From the NCBI GenBank assembly GCA_965232575.1, contig CBDDPZ010000007.1:930001-994000 (forward strand): 64,000 nucleotides of DNA, written 5' to 3'. The stretch's first letter is position 1. Every line of letters starts with the position of its first letter. The DNA is from Bin5 sp965232575 (GTDB taxonomy: Bacteria; Chloroflexota; Anaerolineae; Caldilineales; Caldilineaceae). Under the pieces are notes generated by a model. That model was not told the origin of the DNA and made no database searches. It saw only the letters and a list, made by a program, of their open reading frames with translations. The position numbers and the translations under genes were made by a program. Shown in pieces: positions 11,511 through 20,441 of the stretch.

Positions 11511-12412
11511 CGACCGAGCGTGAGAAGTTGGTTGAGGTCTTGCGCCATTTGAACGTTGAAAGCGCTTCACTTCTGGGGAGGGGCATGACTTCCTCCCTAT
11601 ACGACATCGGCGGGGGGCGTGTTCTGAAAATCCACAAAGGCCAGCAAGAGCAAGGATATCTCCCGCGCTTGCAGCGCTTTTCGGAGCAGCTTCAAAGGTT
11701 TTCCTTTCCTTTCGCAGTACCCCTCATCTACGAATACGGCGCTGTCGGGGAGGTACACTATCATGTCGAGCGACGGCTTCCGGGGCAGGATTTTGCGGAG
11801 GTATTTCCCCGCCTGACCGCCTTCGAACGGCGCAGCGCTATTGCATCCTTTTTGGATGGACTTCCCCCCTTGCACTCTGTCCACATGCCGCAACTTCCCT
11901 TTGGCGAGCCGCTCAACGTACAGGAGGAAATTACCTCGGAGACCTGGCCCGGCTATCTGCAAGCGCGTATCGAGGCCACCCTGGCGCACTCCTATGCTGA
12001 TTTGAAGGAAGACCTGGCCGATGTGGATCAGATCGTGGAAGGGTTCTACCGGGAACTCAGCGGTTTGCCCCCACGGCCGCAGAAATGCCTGATTCATGGG
12101 GACTACTTTCCGGGCAATGTCTTGTGTGACGAGTTTGGAATTCTGACGGCAGTGGTAGACTTTAGCCCGCTGACTCTGATCGGCGATCCGTTGATAGATC
12201 TGACTGGCGCGTACTACTTCTGGCGGATCTACGATTTTGTGACCGATGCGGATTACGAATTCCTGCGCAGACAGATAGATAGGCGATATGGGCCTCACTG
12301 CTGGAAGCGCATCGACCTCTACTATACCTTTTATAGCTTTCGTTTCAGCGACTGTAAAATTCCCGACAATCACACCTATCGCTGGAGCCTGCGCCGACTG
12401 CGAGCGCTGTAG
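11507..12412 (+). CDS. APH-like phosphotransferase family protein
   Basis: A 301-residue protein of the aminoglycoside phosphotransferase / choline kinase fold. Brenner's motif LIHGDYFPGN (H198, D200, N204) gives the catalytic Asp and Mg-binding Asn. The DFG-equivalent D218 lies in VVDFS. The N-lobe has a glycine-rich segment and a lysine in VLKIHKG (about 39-45). The family covers antibiotic kinases, homoserine and sugar kinases and fructosamine kinases, and the substrate here cannot be told. Its ATG overlaps the stop of the thioredoxin-like gene (ATGA), so it is the third gene of the gnd operon. A link to a phosphorylated metabolite rather than antibiotic resistance is the simpler reading (inference). 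Confidence 0.8.
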   Translation: MTTEREKLVEVLRHLNVESASLLGRGMTSSLYDIGGGRVLKIHKGQQEQGYLPRLQRFSEQLQRFSFPFAVPLIYEYGAVGEVHYHVERRLPGQDFAEVFPRLTAFERRSAIASFLDGLPPLHSVHMPQLPFGEPLNVQEEITSETWPGYLQARIEATLAHSYADLKEDLADVDQIVEGFYRELSGLPPRPQKCLIHGDYFPGNVLCDEFGILTAVVDFSPLTLIGDPLIDLTGAYYFWRIYDFVTDADYEFLRRQIDRRYGPHCWKRIDLYYTFYSFRFSDCKIPDNHTYRWSLRRLRAL

Positions 12413-12457
12413 ATCTACTCCAATCAGCCGTCCGCTTATAGTAGACGGCGACAGTAG

Positions 12458-14731
12458 CTATCGCGAATCTGGCGGCGAATCATCTGAACCGGCCATAGAC
12501 TCCACTGCGGTCGGCGGCGCGAAGAGATGCAGTAGAAACACCCATACAATCAGCAGATCGGGCAAAGCATAGGATGCATCGATCAACCCGTGTCCTAACG
12601 CGGCCGTGACTGCGCCCAACGCGCCGACGGCAATAACATCAACGGTCGCCGCTCTCCATAGGGAGCGGACTCCCAGCGCCAGCCAGGCCGTAGCCAAAGC
12701 GAGGCCCGGCAGACCAAGTCGTGTCCACCAGTCGAGAACAACGTTATGGGGGTGGTTAAGGCTGGGATCGCGCCAGGCGGCGGGCAGAATGTAGCCGCTG
12801 CGGTAGCTATACAGAAAGTTATCCGGCCCGACGCCCAGCCACAGATGATCCAGGGCCATATGCACGCTGCTGCGCCAGAGACTGAGGCGTATGCCAGCTG
12901 TGCCCTCTGGCCGGAAGTCCAGAAGGCTGCGGAATCGTTCTGTACCCAGGAACGGTATCAGCCCCAGCACCATCGCCGCTGCCACGGCTGTCAAGCCCCA
13001 GCCCCATCGCGTAGGCAGCCGCCCGCCCGGCGCGGCAAGCAGGCGCCGCCCCGTGATTGCCAAAGCCAGCAACATCGCCGGCAGGCCGAGAAAGATCGCT
13101 CCTTTGCTGAAAGTCAATAGCAGTGCCAACAGCTGAGGAATCGTCAGGAGAAGTGCGCTGCGTGCCGAATAAGGGACGCTCTTCCAGGACCAGAAGAGGG
13201 GGATTCTCTCTCGCCACGTCAGGCTTTCGCCGTTTCTCTCTGCCCTGGCTGACCATCCTCCGAATATAGCCAGAGCCAGACCCATTGCCGCGGTCCGCTC
13301 CAGGTACAATCCGAGGTTATTGGGGGAGCCGTAAAAGGCCCGTACCCGGTTGACGCCCTCAGCCTGGATTATGTTCTGCTCTGAGACGTACTGCCAAAGA
13401 CCGACGCTAGCGACAAGCGCCCCGCCAGCCAACCAACAGAGAGCGAGGAACATACGGGCGGCCTTGGCGTCGAAGGCTTGGCGCATCGTCTCATGCAACA
13501 ACAGAGCGAAGAGGCCAGCACTCAGGAAGAGTGTGCGCCATTCGCGCAACGCGACATTCTCTCGCTCAGCCGCAAAAGCCGCCACGAGAGCGAAAGAAAC
13601 AAGAATGAAGAAGAGTCGGTGACGAGTGTCAAGGCCAGTCCATTTTTGTCCTGAGGCCCGTTGGTGACATCCAAGCTTCACCAGTGTGAGGGCCAAGCCG
13701 CCGTAGACACCGATTTCGATCAGATTGAGAGCCCGTCCAGGTAAGAAGGGCAGGGGGTGGAGGTAAAAAGGCAGCCCGAAGAGGAGGGCGCCGGTCCAAA
13801 GGACGGGTCGCTGAAGTCCTGCGACACCGAGCATGATCAACCCTGCGTCGGTGAGCAGCCAATTCTGGCCGATTGTCCCGGCTCCTGTCATTGCCGCGCC
13901 GACAATAGTTAGGCCGAATGCATATTTCCAGGGCAATAAAGAGATGAGCCAAGGGATGCGGCGAGCCCACCCCTGCGCTATCCCGGAACTCCGCTTACCG
14001 TGTGGCGCGAGTCCGGCGTAAGGGGCGTGTTCACCTGACCGGAGTCTAGCTGCCACTACGCTGCCGAGGACTGGGCCGGCAGAGGCGATAGCAAGCCAAC
14101 CTCCTATCAGGGCCAGCAGGACCGCAGGCCACTGCGACCATGGGACAATTGGCATCGCGTCCACAGCGACGGCCCGCAGGACGGTCTGGCCCCAACCCCG
14201 CCATACTTCGACCGTGACTTGGTGAGGTCCGTCAGTAGATGCATCGTGTACGACGATCCACTCTGGAGCCGGACCAGAGGCAGTCTGTTTTTCTGGGGCA
14301 AAGAGAGGCCGGTAGCCGCCGATTTGGCCGAGGCTGTCAACGTTGTCCCGTAGAGCAGGCAGGCGGTTGGCAGGACGACCGTCTACTGTCACAAAGATGT
14401 AACCCCAATAGTCGCCCAGTGCTAACTTCAGCGCGAGTTCACGGCCACTGTATTCGAAGGCCATTCGCCCCGACGGCTGCGTCCATGGTTGGTCCGGCTC
14501 GGTTGTATCCGCCCCTTGGGCAGAGACCTGCCAGCCCGGTTCGAAAGCATCAGAAAAAACCGGGCTGTCCATCGAAGCGACTGCCCCCTTGTCGAGTCGG
14601 TCCACAGCAGTTGCCGCAGCCGGGCTATCGGCCTCGTCACCAGAAGTAATCAGCCACCCCGCGGCCGCGAATACTAGAAGCAGCGCCAAAATCAACAGGT
14701 GACTTGGAGACGCTGAGAGTCGAGCAGGCAT
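12458..14731 (-). CDS. O-antigen ligase-like (Wzy_C/WaaL family) membrane protein
   Basis: A large multi-spanning membrane protein of 757 residues. The N-terminus has one membrane helix (about 9-28), then a beta-rich extracytoplasmic domain (about 50-185, secreted-glycan-domain-like) and a second helix. From about 260 onward there is a dense run of hydrophobic helices. The Wzy_C signature lies in the C-terminal half: SLWRSSVHMALDHLWLGVGPDNF, then NHPHNVVLDWWTRLGLPG with the conserved histidine pair in the periplasmic loop. This class joins or polymerises undecaprenyl-linked polysaccharide on the outer membrane face. In an organism possibly lacking classical LPS it may instead decorate glycans or glycoproteins. 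It is convergent with the phosphotransferase gene and divergent from the SIMPL gene. Confidence 0.85.
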   Translation of the reverse strand: MPARLSASPSHLLILALLLVFAAAGWLITSGDEADSPAAATAVDRLDKGAVASMDSPVFSDAFEPGWQVSAQGADTTEPDQPWTQPSGRMAFEYSGRELALKLALGDYWGYIFVTVDGRPANRLPALRDNVDSLGQIGGYRPLFAPEKQTASGPAPEWIVVHDASTDGPHQVTVEVWRGWGQTVLRAVAVDAMPIVPWSQWPAVLLALIGGWLAIASAGPVLGSVVAARLRSGEHAPYAGLAPHGKRSSGIAQGWARRIPWLISLLPWKYAFGLTIVGAAMTGAGTIGQNWLLTDAGLIMLGVAGLQRPVLWTGALLFGLPFYLHPLPFLPGRALNLIEIGVYGGLALTLVKLGCHQRASGQKWTGLDTRHRLFFILVSFALVAAFAAERENVALREWRTLFLSAGLFALLLHETMRQAFDAKAARMFLALCWLAGGALVASVGLWQYVSEQNIIQAEGVNRVRAFYGSPNNLGLYLERTAAMGLALAIFGGWSARAERNGESLTWRERIPLFWSWKSVPYSARSALLLTIPQLLALLLTFSKGAIFLGLPAMLLALAITGRRLLAAPGGRLPTRWGWGLTAVAAAMVLGLIPFLGTERFRSLLDFRPEGTAGIRLSLWRSSVHMALDHLWLGVGPDNFLYSYRSGYILPAAWRDPSLNHPHNVVLDWWTRLGLPGLALATAWLALGVRSLWRAATVDVIAVGALGAVTAALGHGLIDASYALPDLLIVWVFLLHLFAPPTAVESMAGSDDSPPDSR

Positions 14732-14896
14732 GATAGAGACGATCCTATCACACGCAAAAGAATCGGAAGAACGCGCGGCGAGAAAGGTCAGATCCAGGGA
14801 AAATGAAACTTTTTCGGCTGCAACGTCGTCATAGAAGCTGTACAGACCTTGCCTGTGGTGGCACAGATAACTTTCGTTTCAAGGAGGAACGGCAAA

Positions 14897-15670
14897 ATGA
14901 AGGGCAAACTTAAGACAAATGCGGCGATTGGCCTGGTAGCGACGATGACCTTGGTTCTGATAGCCGTATTCATAGCAAATACCGCGTCACCGGCGCCGGC
15001 GGCGATGGCCCGAGAGGAGAGGCTCACCGTCCCTAGTTCGCATTCGGTAACGGTGGTAGGAGAAGGCACCGTCAGCATCGAACCTGACATTGCCACAGCT
15101 TCGATCGGTGTGGAGGTTATACGGCCAACGGTGAGAGAAGCCAGCGTTGCTGCCCGGTCTATTATGGAAGAGGTCCAGGCTGCCTTGCTGTCGCAGAGTA
15201 TAGATGAGATGGATATTCAGACCAGACACTTCAGCATCTTCGCCGAACGGTTTGGACCGAGCGGCTTGCTGGATGAGGACGAGGTTCACTATCGAGTGAG
15301 CAATACGGTCTTTATCACGATACGGGATCTGGAGAGTATCGGCGACGTGCTGGATGCGGCGATCGACGCCGGCGCGAACAACATCTATGGAGTCGATTTC
15401 AGCCTGGCGAACCCAGCCACGGTCGAATCTGAGGCTCGTGCGAAGGCGGTCGCGGACGCTTATAGCAAGGCGGAGGAGTTGGCGGAACTTATCGGCGTAG
15501 CTGTCGGCGAAGTGATGGGAATCAGTGAGATCATCGGCCAGGGAGGTGGCTTTTTCGGTGGGAACTTCTCAAGGATGGCAGCGGCTGAAATGGGAGGAGG
15601 CTCCGGTCCAATCAGACCCGGAGAACTGAATCTGACAATGCAATTGCAGATCACATACGAACTCCGATAG
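14897..15670 (+). CDS. SIMPL domain-containing (DUF541) secreted protein
   Basis: A 257-residue secreted or anchored protein. The start is the ATG at 14897, with AAGGAGG about 10 nt upstream; a longer frame from 14849 lacks this. A signal or anchor helix covers about residues 11-32. The SIMPL domain fills the rest, with the family opening SVTVVGEGTVSIEPDIATASIGVEV split over two strands, the central DMDIQTRHFSIF-like segment, and the C-terminal LNLTMQLQITYEL strand. A Gly-rich loop (GQGGGFFGGNF) is inserted before the last strand. The family is found in the periplasm or at the surface, sometimes linked to stress resistance, without a known catalytic role. It is monocistronic, and a very long hairpin follows 44 bp downstream. 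Confidence 0.85.
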   Translation: MKGKLKTNAAIGLVATMTLVLIAVFIANTASPAPAAMAREERLTVPSSHSVTVVGEGTVSIEPDIATASIGVEVIRPTVREASVAARSIMEEVQAALLSQSIDEMDIQTRHFSIFAERFGPSGLLDEDEVHYRVSNTVFITIRDLESIGDVLDAAIDAGANNIYGVDFSLANPATVESEARAKAVADAYSKAEELAELIGVAVGEVMGISEIIGQGGGFFGGNFSRMAAAEMGGGSGPIRPGELNLTMQLQITYELR

Positions 15671-15713
15671 GAGGTACAGCGAAAGTCAACTGGCTTGCCG
15701 CAGTATGCGGTAC

Positions 15714-15780
15714 ATGCGGGTCCGATGCAGCACTGTTCCCATCAGTAAAACGGACACAGTGCTGCATCCGGGGCCCGCAT
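15714..15780. terminator. Long inverted repeat / hairpin after the SIMPL gene
   Basis: ATGCAGCACTGT (15725-15736) pairs perfectly with ACAGTGCTGCAT (15756-15767), flanked by ATGCGGG (15714-15720) paired with CCCGCAT (15774-15780). The whole forms a stem of about 20 bp with a small internal loop and a 19-nt apical loop. The following CTTATCTTTC is only mildly T-rich. It could be a terminator or a repeat-derived palindrome. Confidence 0.55.
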
Positions 15781-15922
15781 CTTATCTTTCCTCAAAGCTA
15801 CGTAATGAGTGCAAACTGAAGTTAGTGCATACCGGAATGTCGCCCTGGCATCGGCTTGAGAAATGTTCTGGAGGGGAAGCAGGGCTTAACCTCGTTCGGA
15901 CAATCCTTGGACAGCCCTTTTT
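15781..15922. other. Part of a 331-bp intergenic gap with no gene seen
   Basis: Between the long hairpin and the consensus promoter no frame has a convincing ribosome site or protein pattern, and no tRNA-like or known RNA motif was recognised. Confidence 0.5.
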
Positions 15923-15951
15923 TTGACAGGTATGATAGCCTTGGCTATAAT
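15923..15951 (+). promoter_or_regulatory. Perfect consensus sigma-70 promoter
   Basis: TTGACA (15923-15928), a 17-bp spacer and TATAAT (15946-15951). Both hexamers and the spacing match the consensus exactly. Transcription would start near 15958, about 44 nt ahead of the ATG at 16002. It drives the repeat-protein gene and may also reach rplY. Confidence 0.88.
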
Positions 15952-16001
15952 GAAGAATCTGTGCGTATTCCGCCGGACGGTTGCCAACAAAGGAGACGGA
16001 C

Positions 16002-16496
16002 ATGGCTGAAGAGAATTCGAACGCTGACCCTTTGGAAGAAGCGGCAGCCAATTTGAGTGCAGATCTGGAAGGTAAGCGAGTAGCTCTGAAAGACTCCCAC
16101 GTCGGTGGAGTTCAAGGCGGGCATGTCTCCATGACGGATTCCGCGGCCCGCTCGGTTCGAGCGCAGGCCCTGAACATGTCCGACTCTGCGGCAGGATTTG
16201 TACGGACAAAATCGCTGGACATGCGTGATGCAGCGATTGGATTTGCTGCCAGCGAGCAAATCACAGTTCAGAGTGGCAATATTGGCTTTCTGGCGTCTGG
16301 CCGGTTGAAGGCAGAGGAGTTGTGCACTTGGCTGGTGGTAGCGGGCAAAGTGGAGGGCAACGTGAAGACAACGTTTACGCCACTTTCCGCGCTGGCTATG
16401 GGGGCAGGGTTTGGCCTGGTAGTGATACTTTTGCGGAGTCTTTTCACGCGCAATCGCGGCCGTCAGTTGAAAAGTCCAGCCAGTACAGAGAACTGA
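16002..16496 (+). CDS. Membrane-anchored protein with five 15-residue repeats, unknown function
   Basis: Start chosen at the ATG at 16002, preceded by AAAGGAG; the frame itself opens at a TTG at 15981. The product has 164 residues. After an acidic N-terminus (1-23), residues 24-98 are five consecutive 15-residue repeats (24-38, 39-53, 54-68, 69-83, 84-98) with the pattern hydrophobic-x-hydrophobic/Met-x-D-S-A-x-G-x-V/A, best seen in AQALNMSDSAAGFVR. The regular period with alternating hydrophobic residues suggests a beta-solenoid like those of bactofilins or polymer-forming proteins. A membrane helix follows at about 130-150, then a basic tail (RNRGR). No known enzyme motif is present. The perfect upstream promoter implies strong constitutive expression. 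I do not recognise the family by name. Confidence 0.75.
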   Translation: MAEENSNADPLEEAAANLSADLEGKRVALKDSHVGGVQGGHVSMTDSAARSVRAQALNMSDSAAGFVRTKSLDMRDAAIGFAASEQITVQSGNIGFLASGRLKAEELCTWLVVAGKVEGNVKTTFTPLSALAMGAGFGLVVILLRSLFTRNRGRQLKSPASTEN

Positions 16497-16644
16497 AAAA
16501 GGCGTGAATCGCATAAGTTGGCAAAGAGTCCCGGTGGGGCGGTAAAGTTGGCGTCGTCAGCGCCTCGGCCATGGGAAATCAGAAAACACAACTGCCCAGA
16601 TAGGAACACCTGCGAAATCTAAAGAAAAAGAGAGTTGAAGAAAG

Positions 16645-17301
16645 ATGTCAGTACTTACGTTGAACGCCAATCGTCGTAGCGTAACCGGCCGCAAAGTGCG
16701 TCGGCTTCGCCCCGAAGGAATCGTACCTGTCGTGATTTACGGCGGTGGCGACCCGCCGCGAAACGCCCAGGTGGAAATCGCTGAATTTGAAAGAGTTTTG
16801 CGAGACGGGGGCAACTCTCAGCTCGTTAAGGTCGAGTTGGAAGGCGAAGACTACAATGTACTTGTAAAGGAAATCCAACGCCATCCCGTGCGCCACAACC
16901 TGCTGCATGCCGACTTCTATACCGTCAATATGGCGGAAACACAGCAAGTTAGCGTGCCTCTGGTTACGGTGGGAGCCATAACTGTCAGCGCCGACTTGGT
17001 AATGGTGCAGTCGATGGATAGCGTGGAGATCGAAGCGTTGCCCGCCGACATTCCCGCCCAAATCGAAGTCGATGTATCTCGCCTGGAAACGCCTGAGAAT
17101 CCCCCAATAACTGTCGCAGACCTGCCAAGTATCCCCGGCGTAACTTATATTTCCGATGCGGACGAGCCGATCTGCAGCCTGCTTCTTTCCCGCGCCGCTA
17201 TCAGCGAGGAAGAGCTGGAGGAGGAAGAAGATCTGTTGGATACCGATGTCGAGCCGGAAGTCATCGGCCGAGGTCGAGAGGAAGAGGAAGAAGATGAGTA
17301 A
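16645..17301 (+). CDS. rplY: 50S ribosomal protein L25 / general stress protein Ctc
   Basis: A CTC/TL5-type bL25 of 218 residues that binds 5S rRNA in the large subunit. The N-terminal L25 beta-barrel covers about 1-92 (RRSVTGRKVRRLRPEGIVPVV across the first strands, KEIQRHPVRHNLLHADFY near 72-90). The C-terminal TL5 beta domain covers about 95-190 (VPLVTVGA, EIEALPADIPAQIEVDVS). A highly acidic Glu-rich tail, normal for this family, ends the protein. The ATG at 16645 follows a weak AGAAAG site. A perfect hairpin terminator follows the stop. It is either a separate unit or a read-through partner of the repeat-protein gene 148 bp upstream. Confidence 0.94.
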   Translation: MSVLTLNANRRSVTGRKVRRLRPEGIVPVVIYGGGDPPRNAQVEIAEFERVLRDGGNSQLVKVELEGEDYNVLVKEIQRHPVRHNLLHADFYTVNMAETQQVSVPLVTVGAITVSADLVMVQSMDSVEIEALPADIPAQIEVDVSRLETPENPPITVADLPSIPGVTYISDADEPICSLLLSRAAISEEELEEEEDLLDTDVEPEVIGRGREEEEEDE

Positions 17302-17322
17302 GTTCCTCCCGCCGGGATATCG

Positions 17323-17350
17323 AAAGCGCCGACTCCAGAGTCGGCGCTTT
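17323..17350. terminator. Intrinsic terminator after rplY
   Basis: Perfect 12-bp stem AAAGCGCCGACT (17323-17334) / AGTCGGCGCTTT (17339-17350) with a 4-nt loop. It starts 21 bp after the rplY stop and also faces the convergent LysM-M23 gene. Confidence 0.85.
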
Positions 17351-17468
17351 GTCGCGTATTTTGGGGAGACGTACGATAAACTGTCCGAGATCCAGGAGAC
17401 TTACGTTTTCCGACTCGAAAACGTAAGCGATTGGGTCCAATTCAGACATTTCATAGGCCAGTTCACCG

Positions 17469-18875
17469 TTAATTCTCAGTGTCTTGGTTGACGGCCGATT
17501 CAACTAAGGACGGGACCGCCAGCAGGGGGCGCGTAAGAAAGGGCATCGGATCTACGGCAACGCCATAAATGCGAAGTTCCCAATGAAGATGTTCCCCTGT
17601 ACTGCGCCCCGTGGTGCCGACCAGCCCGATCGGATCCCCGGCCTGCACCTTTTCCCCAGGAGTGACGAGCGCCTCCTGCAGATGCCAATACCCTGTATAC
17701 AGTCCCGCGCCGTGGTCGAGAATGACGCTGATGCCGCGCACGGTCAACGGTTCGGCAAGGGTGACAATGCCGTCCGCCGGCGCTAGTACAGGACTGCCTC
17801 CAGGTGCGGCAAAATCCTGTCCTGTATGAAAAGAAAAGAACTGCCCAGAGTTGTAGTTGCGGCGGACCCCGTATGGGCTGGTAGTGGGAGCAGCTGACTG
17901 CAGAGGCAAATGGAACGGGCTGCGCCACTGAATCGGTGTTACTGCGCGCGACCAGATGGACGAAAGATAGTCCAGTTCCGCCTGCGAAATCTCTTGTTCG
18001 ACCAACGCATTCTTGTCCGGCGGCAACCTGATCTCCTGTACAGGAAAAACGCGTCCCTGCACGAACACCGGGAAGGAACGCGAGACCGTGACTCCGTTCA
18101 TGGCCTGATAGCTTAGCCGAAGGGAGTAAACTCCAGGTTCTGATGATGCCGCAATCGGAACGTATCCGCCCCAAACTGTGACTTCTCCGCTCGCCTCGCT
18201 ATTTCTTTTAATTGCAAGGGGCCGAATACCCAGAGGCGCACCGTTCCATGTCCCTTCAAGAGAGAGGGGTCTGTCCACTTCAGCCTCAAGCCAACCGGCT
18301 TGACCCTGGACGAGGGTCGAGGGGACAGTGACCACCTTTACTGAGCCAAAGGGCGTTGGAATGGGGGCAGTATTTCGCAAAAGCCGAATTGGTTGACCTG
18401 GGAACAGGCGAGCGGTTGGTGTAGTGTTATTGAGAATCGCCAACCGAAGATCCGACAGGCCTTCCCGTTTGGCAATTGACTGAATCGTGTCGCTAGGCCA
18501 AGCAATGACAGTCTGGCGGGCGGCGCCTAGCGGAAGCTGAAGTACTTGCCCAATGTCTAGTGCATTTAAATCAGTGAGTTGGTTTGTGGCTGCCAACACC
18601 TCCAGCGGGATCCCCAATTCAGCGGCGATAGACGCCAGGGTATCTCCCTGTTTGACCACATATGTGTCGCTTGGTGATTGCGAGGCTGCTTGGTCCGGCT
18701 GCAAGACGGCCAGAAGAGCCAAAAGCAAGAGACTTGTCAGCAGGAGGCGAGAAAAGACTCTCTTCCGCTGTAACGAATTGTAAGTGTCCAATTTGGCAGT
18801 CTTCGGAAAATGCAACTGCACTTCACCTGGAGAGCAACCGAATTCTGACGTATGGCTGCTCACGCGTTCACACAT
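17469..18875 (-). CDS. Secreted LysM / M23 (LytM-type) metallopeptidase
   Basis: A cell-wall-targeted protein of 468 residues from the ATG at 18875. A basic segment and hydrophobic signal or anchor helix lie at about 38-65, so the real start may be a later codon. A LysM domain follows (about 70-117: TYVVKQGDTLASIAAELGI), then a degenerate second LysM-like segment (about 122-168). The central beta-rich region (about 175-300) is unassigned. The C-terminal M23 peptidase (about 330-450) has the zinc motifs HTGQDF and HLHWEL, plus GQDFAAPGGSPVLAPADGIV typical of LytM. It would cleave peptidoglycan cross-bridges or act as a factor activating amidases. It is convergent with rplY. Confidence 0.9.
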   Translation of the reverse strand: MCERVSSHTSEFGCSPGEVQLHFPKTAKLDTYNSLQRKRVFSRLLLTSLLLLALLAVLQPDQAASQSPSDTYVVKQGDTLASIAAELGIPLEVLAATNQLTDLNALDIGQVLQLPLGAARQTVIAWPSDTIQSIAKREGLSDLRLAILNNTTPTARLFPGQPIRLLRNTAPIPTPFGSVKVVTVPSTLVQGQAGWLEAEVDRPLSLEGTWNGAPLGIRPLAIKRNSEASGEVTVWGGYVPIAASSEPGVYSLRLSYQAMNGVTVSRSFPVFVQGRVFPVQEIRLPPDKNALVEQEISQAELDYLSSIWSRAVTPIQWRSPFHLPLQSAAPTTSPYGVRRNYNSGQFFSFHTGQDFAAPGGSPVLAPADGIVTLAEPLTVRGISVILDHGAGLYTGYWHLQEALVTPGEKVQAGDPIGLVGTTGRSTGEHLHWELRIYGVAVDPMPFLTRPLLAVPSLVESAVNQDTEN

Positions 18876-19004
18876 TCACTTCCCGCGGGTAGCATTGCCG
18901 TTTACGTGCCGAACAGCTTGCGTTCTCGTCCGGGCGCTGCCACTCGACTCAGCGGATGACACTGCCGGCGTTCCCGGCGATAGGCTTGGATCTCCTCAGA
19001 ACAC

Positions 19005-19622
19005 CTATTCCGAAACAGACTGGTACACTTCAGGCTTTAGAACGCCGATGTAGGGGAGGTTGCGGTATTTCTGATTGAAATCCAGCCCGTAGCCGATGAC
19101 AAACTCATTTGGGACGGAAAACCCGGTCCAGAAGAGGTCGATGTCTACTTCTCGCCGTGTTGGTTTGTCCAGTAGCGTAACGACCTCTAGGCTGGCAGGA
19201 TTTCGGGCCTTGAAGAGCCGAGTAAGATAGGCGAGGGTATGTCCGCTGTCAATGATGTCCTCTACCAGTAGGGCATGGCGACCTTCTATCGGTTCATTCA
19301 GGTCCTTGAGGATTCGAACTACGCCTGTGCTCGTAGAGGAGGCGCCGTAGCTACTTGTAGCCAGAAAGTCCACTTCGTGTGGGATCGAGATTGCTCGCAT
19401 GAGATCGGCAATAAAGACGATACTGCCCTTGAGGACAGCAATTAACAAGAGATCCTTCCCCGAATAGCGATCATCGATCTGACGGCCCAATCCGCGAATT
19501 CGGTCCTGGATCTCCTCTGTGGAGATCAGTACGCGCTCTACGTCCTGACACAGTGGACTCTGCACGCACGGCTCGGCAATTTCCTCATTTACCACAGCGA
19601 CTCCTGGTATGCGTTCTGCCAT
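19005..19622 (-). CDS. hpt: Hypoxanthine phosphoribosyltransferase
   Basis: Purine salvage enzyme converting hypoxanthine (and often guanine) plus PRPP into IMP (GMP). The 205-residue product has the PRPP-binding loop LLVEDIIDSGHTL at 118-130, the LKGSIVF loop at 65-70, and VDFLATSSYG near 84-93 on the flexible loop. The C-terminal DLFWTGFSVPNEFVIGYGLDFNQ binds the base. Compared with typical 180-residue enzymes it has about 25 extra N-terminal residues, but the ATG at 19622 has a good AGGAG upstream. It lies in a minus-strand group with the Nudix, small and tilS genes. hpt-tilS proximity is common in bacteria. Confidence 0.93.
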   Translation of the reverse strand: MAERIPGVAVVNEEIAEPCVQSPLCQDVERVLISTEEIQDRIRGLGRQIDDRYSGKDLLLIAVLKGSIVFIADLMRAISIPHEVDFLATSSYGASSTSTGVVRILKDLNEPIEGRHALLVEDIIDSGHTLAYLTRLFKARNPASLEVVTLLDKPTRREVDIDLFWTGFSVPNEFVIGYGLDFNQKYRNLPYIGVLKPEVYQSVSE

Positions 19623-19733
19623 TTGCCACTACTCCTGTCTTACGCTTTGACCTGTGGACAAAAGAAATCTGCGGGGGCATCCAGCGCCAGCACCATAGGC
19701 GGATGAGGCCGCCCTGGATGAAACAAGATCCTA

Positions 19734-20408
19734 TCATTCGCTGCAGGGGCTACCAAATCCGCCTCCATCTGGCTGGCAGTTGCGCACCACAGCGAGTAAT
19801 TCGCTGAGTATCATCGCTGTCGCCCCCCAGATGGACTGATTTTGAATGGCGAAATATGGTACCAGTGCAGATCGATCGGCCAGCTGCCACTGCTCCTTCC
19901 GCAGATTGGATGGGTCGAGTAGAGCTGCCAGTGGCACTTCAAGCAGTTGAGCAACTTCGTTGGGATCGGGTCGAAAAACCGGCTTGGCCTTCAGCCGTCC
20001 TACGGTAGGGTAGACTTCGTAGTTGCTGGGTCGAATGTATAGTTCCGTGAGCGTGCCGAGGATCTGTACGTCTTTCGGCGAAATTCCCAGTTCCTCTTGG
20101 GCCTCTCGCAACGCTGTCTCGGTCAGATCCTTATCCCTTTCCTCACTACCACCTCCGGGAAATGCGACTTGGCCGCTGTGTGTGCCGTCATAAGTGGGTC
20201 GCAGGATCAGGGGCACATGCAGCCGGCCCTGGAGACTATAGAATAGGACGAGAACGCCGCTCTGGCGGGCCGGCTCATCCGGTCTGTCATCGGGATGCCA
20301 GCCCGGTCTCGGCAGCGGCGCCATCAGAGCCTGGGCCGGACGGCCGGGGAGCGACGCGGCCAGATTCCTCTGTATACAGTCGAAGAAACTGTCTAATGTA
20401 GCCGTCAC
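19734..20408 (-). CDS. Nudix hydrolase, CoA pyrophosphatase-like
   Basis: A 224-residue Nudix protein. The box is GGGSEERDKDLTETALREAQEELGI split at residues 86-110, with the metal-binding core REAQEELG at 101-108. HSGQVAFPGG just before it is the NudL/NUDT7 (CoA pyrophosphatase) signature. Such enzymes cut CoA and acyl-CoA to phosphopantetheine and 3',5'-ADP, in turnover of cofactor or damaged nucleotides. The N-terminal 40 residues are a Pro-rich linker. It lies between hpt and the small tilS-coupled gene, with only 33 bp upstream, so it is probably in the same transcript as tilS. Confidence 0.85.
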   Translation of the reverse strand: MTATLDSFFDCIQRNLAASLPGRPAQALMAPLPRPGWHPDDRPDEPARQSGVLVLFYSLQGRLHVPLILRPTYDGTHSGQVAFPGGGSEERDKDLTETALREAQEELGISPKDVQILGTLTELYIRPSNYEVYPTVGRLKAKPVFRPDPNEVAQLLEVPLAALLDPSNLRKEQWQLADRSALVPYFAIQNQSIWGATAMILSELLAVVRNCQPDGGGFGSPCSE

Positions 20409-20441
20409 AAATGCCCAGTTCCCCGTGGCGTGCAGCCAGCG

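Noticed and set aside
11507..12412. Antibiotic-resistance aminoglycoside kinase
   Set aside because: Only the general APH fold is supported; the housekeeping operon context with gnd gives no sign of a resistance role.
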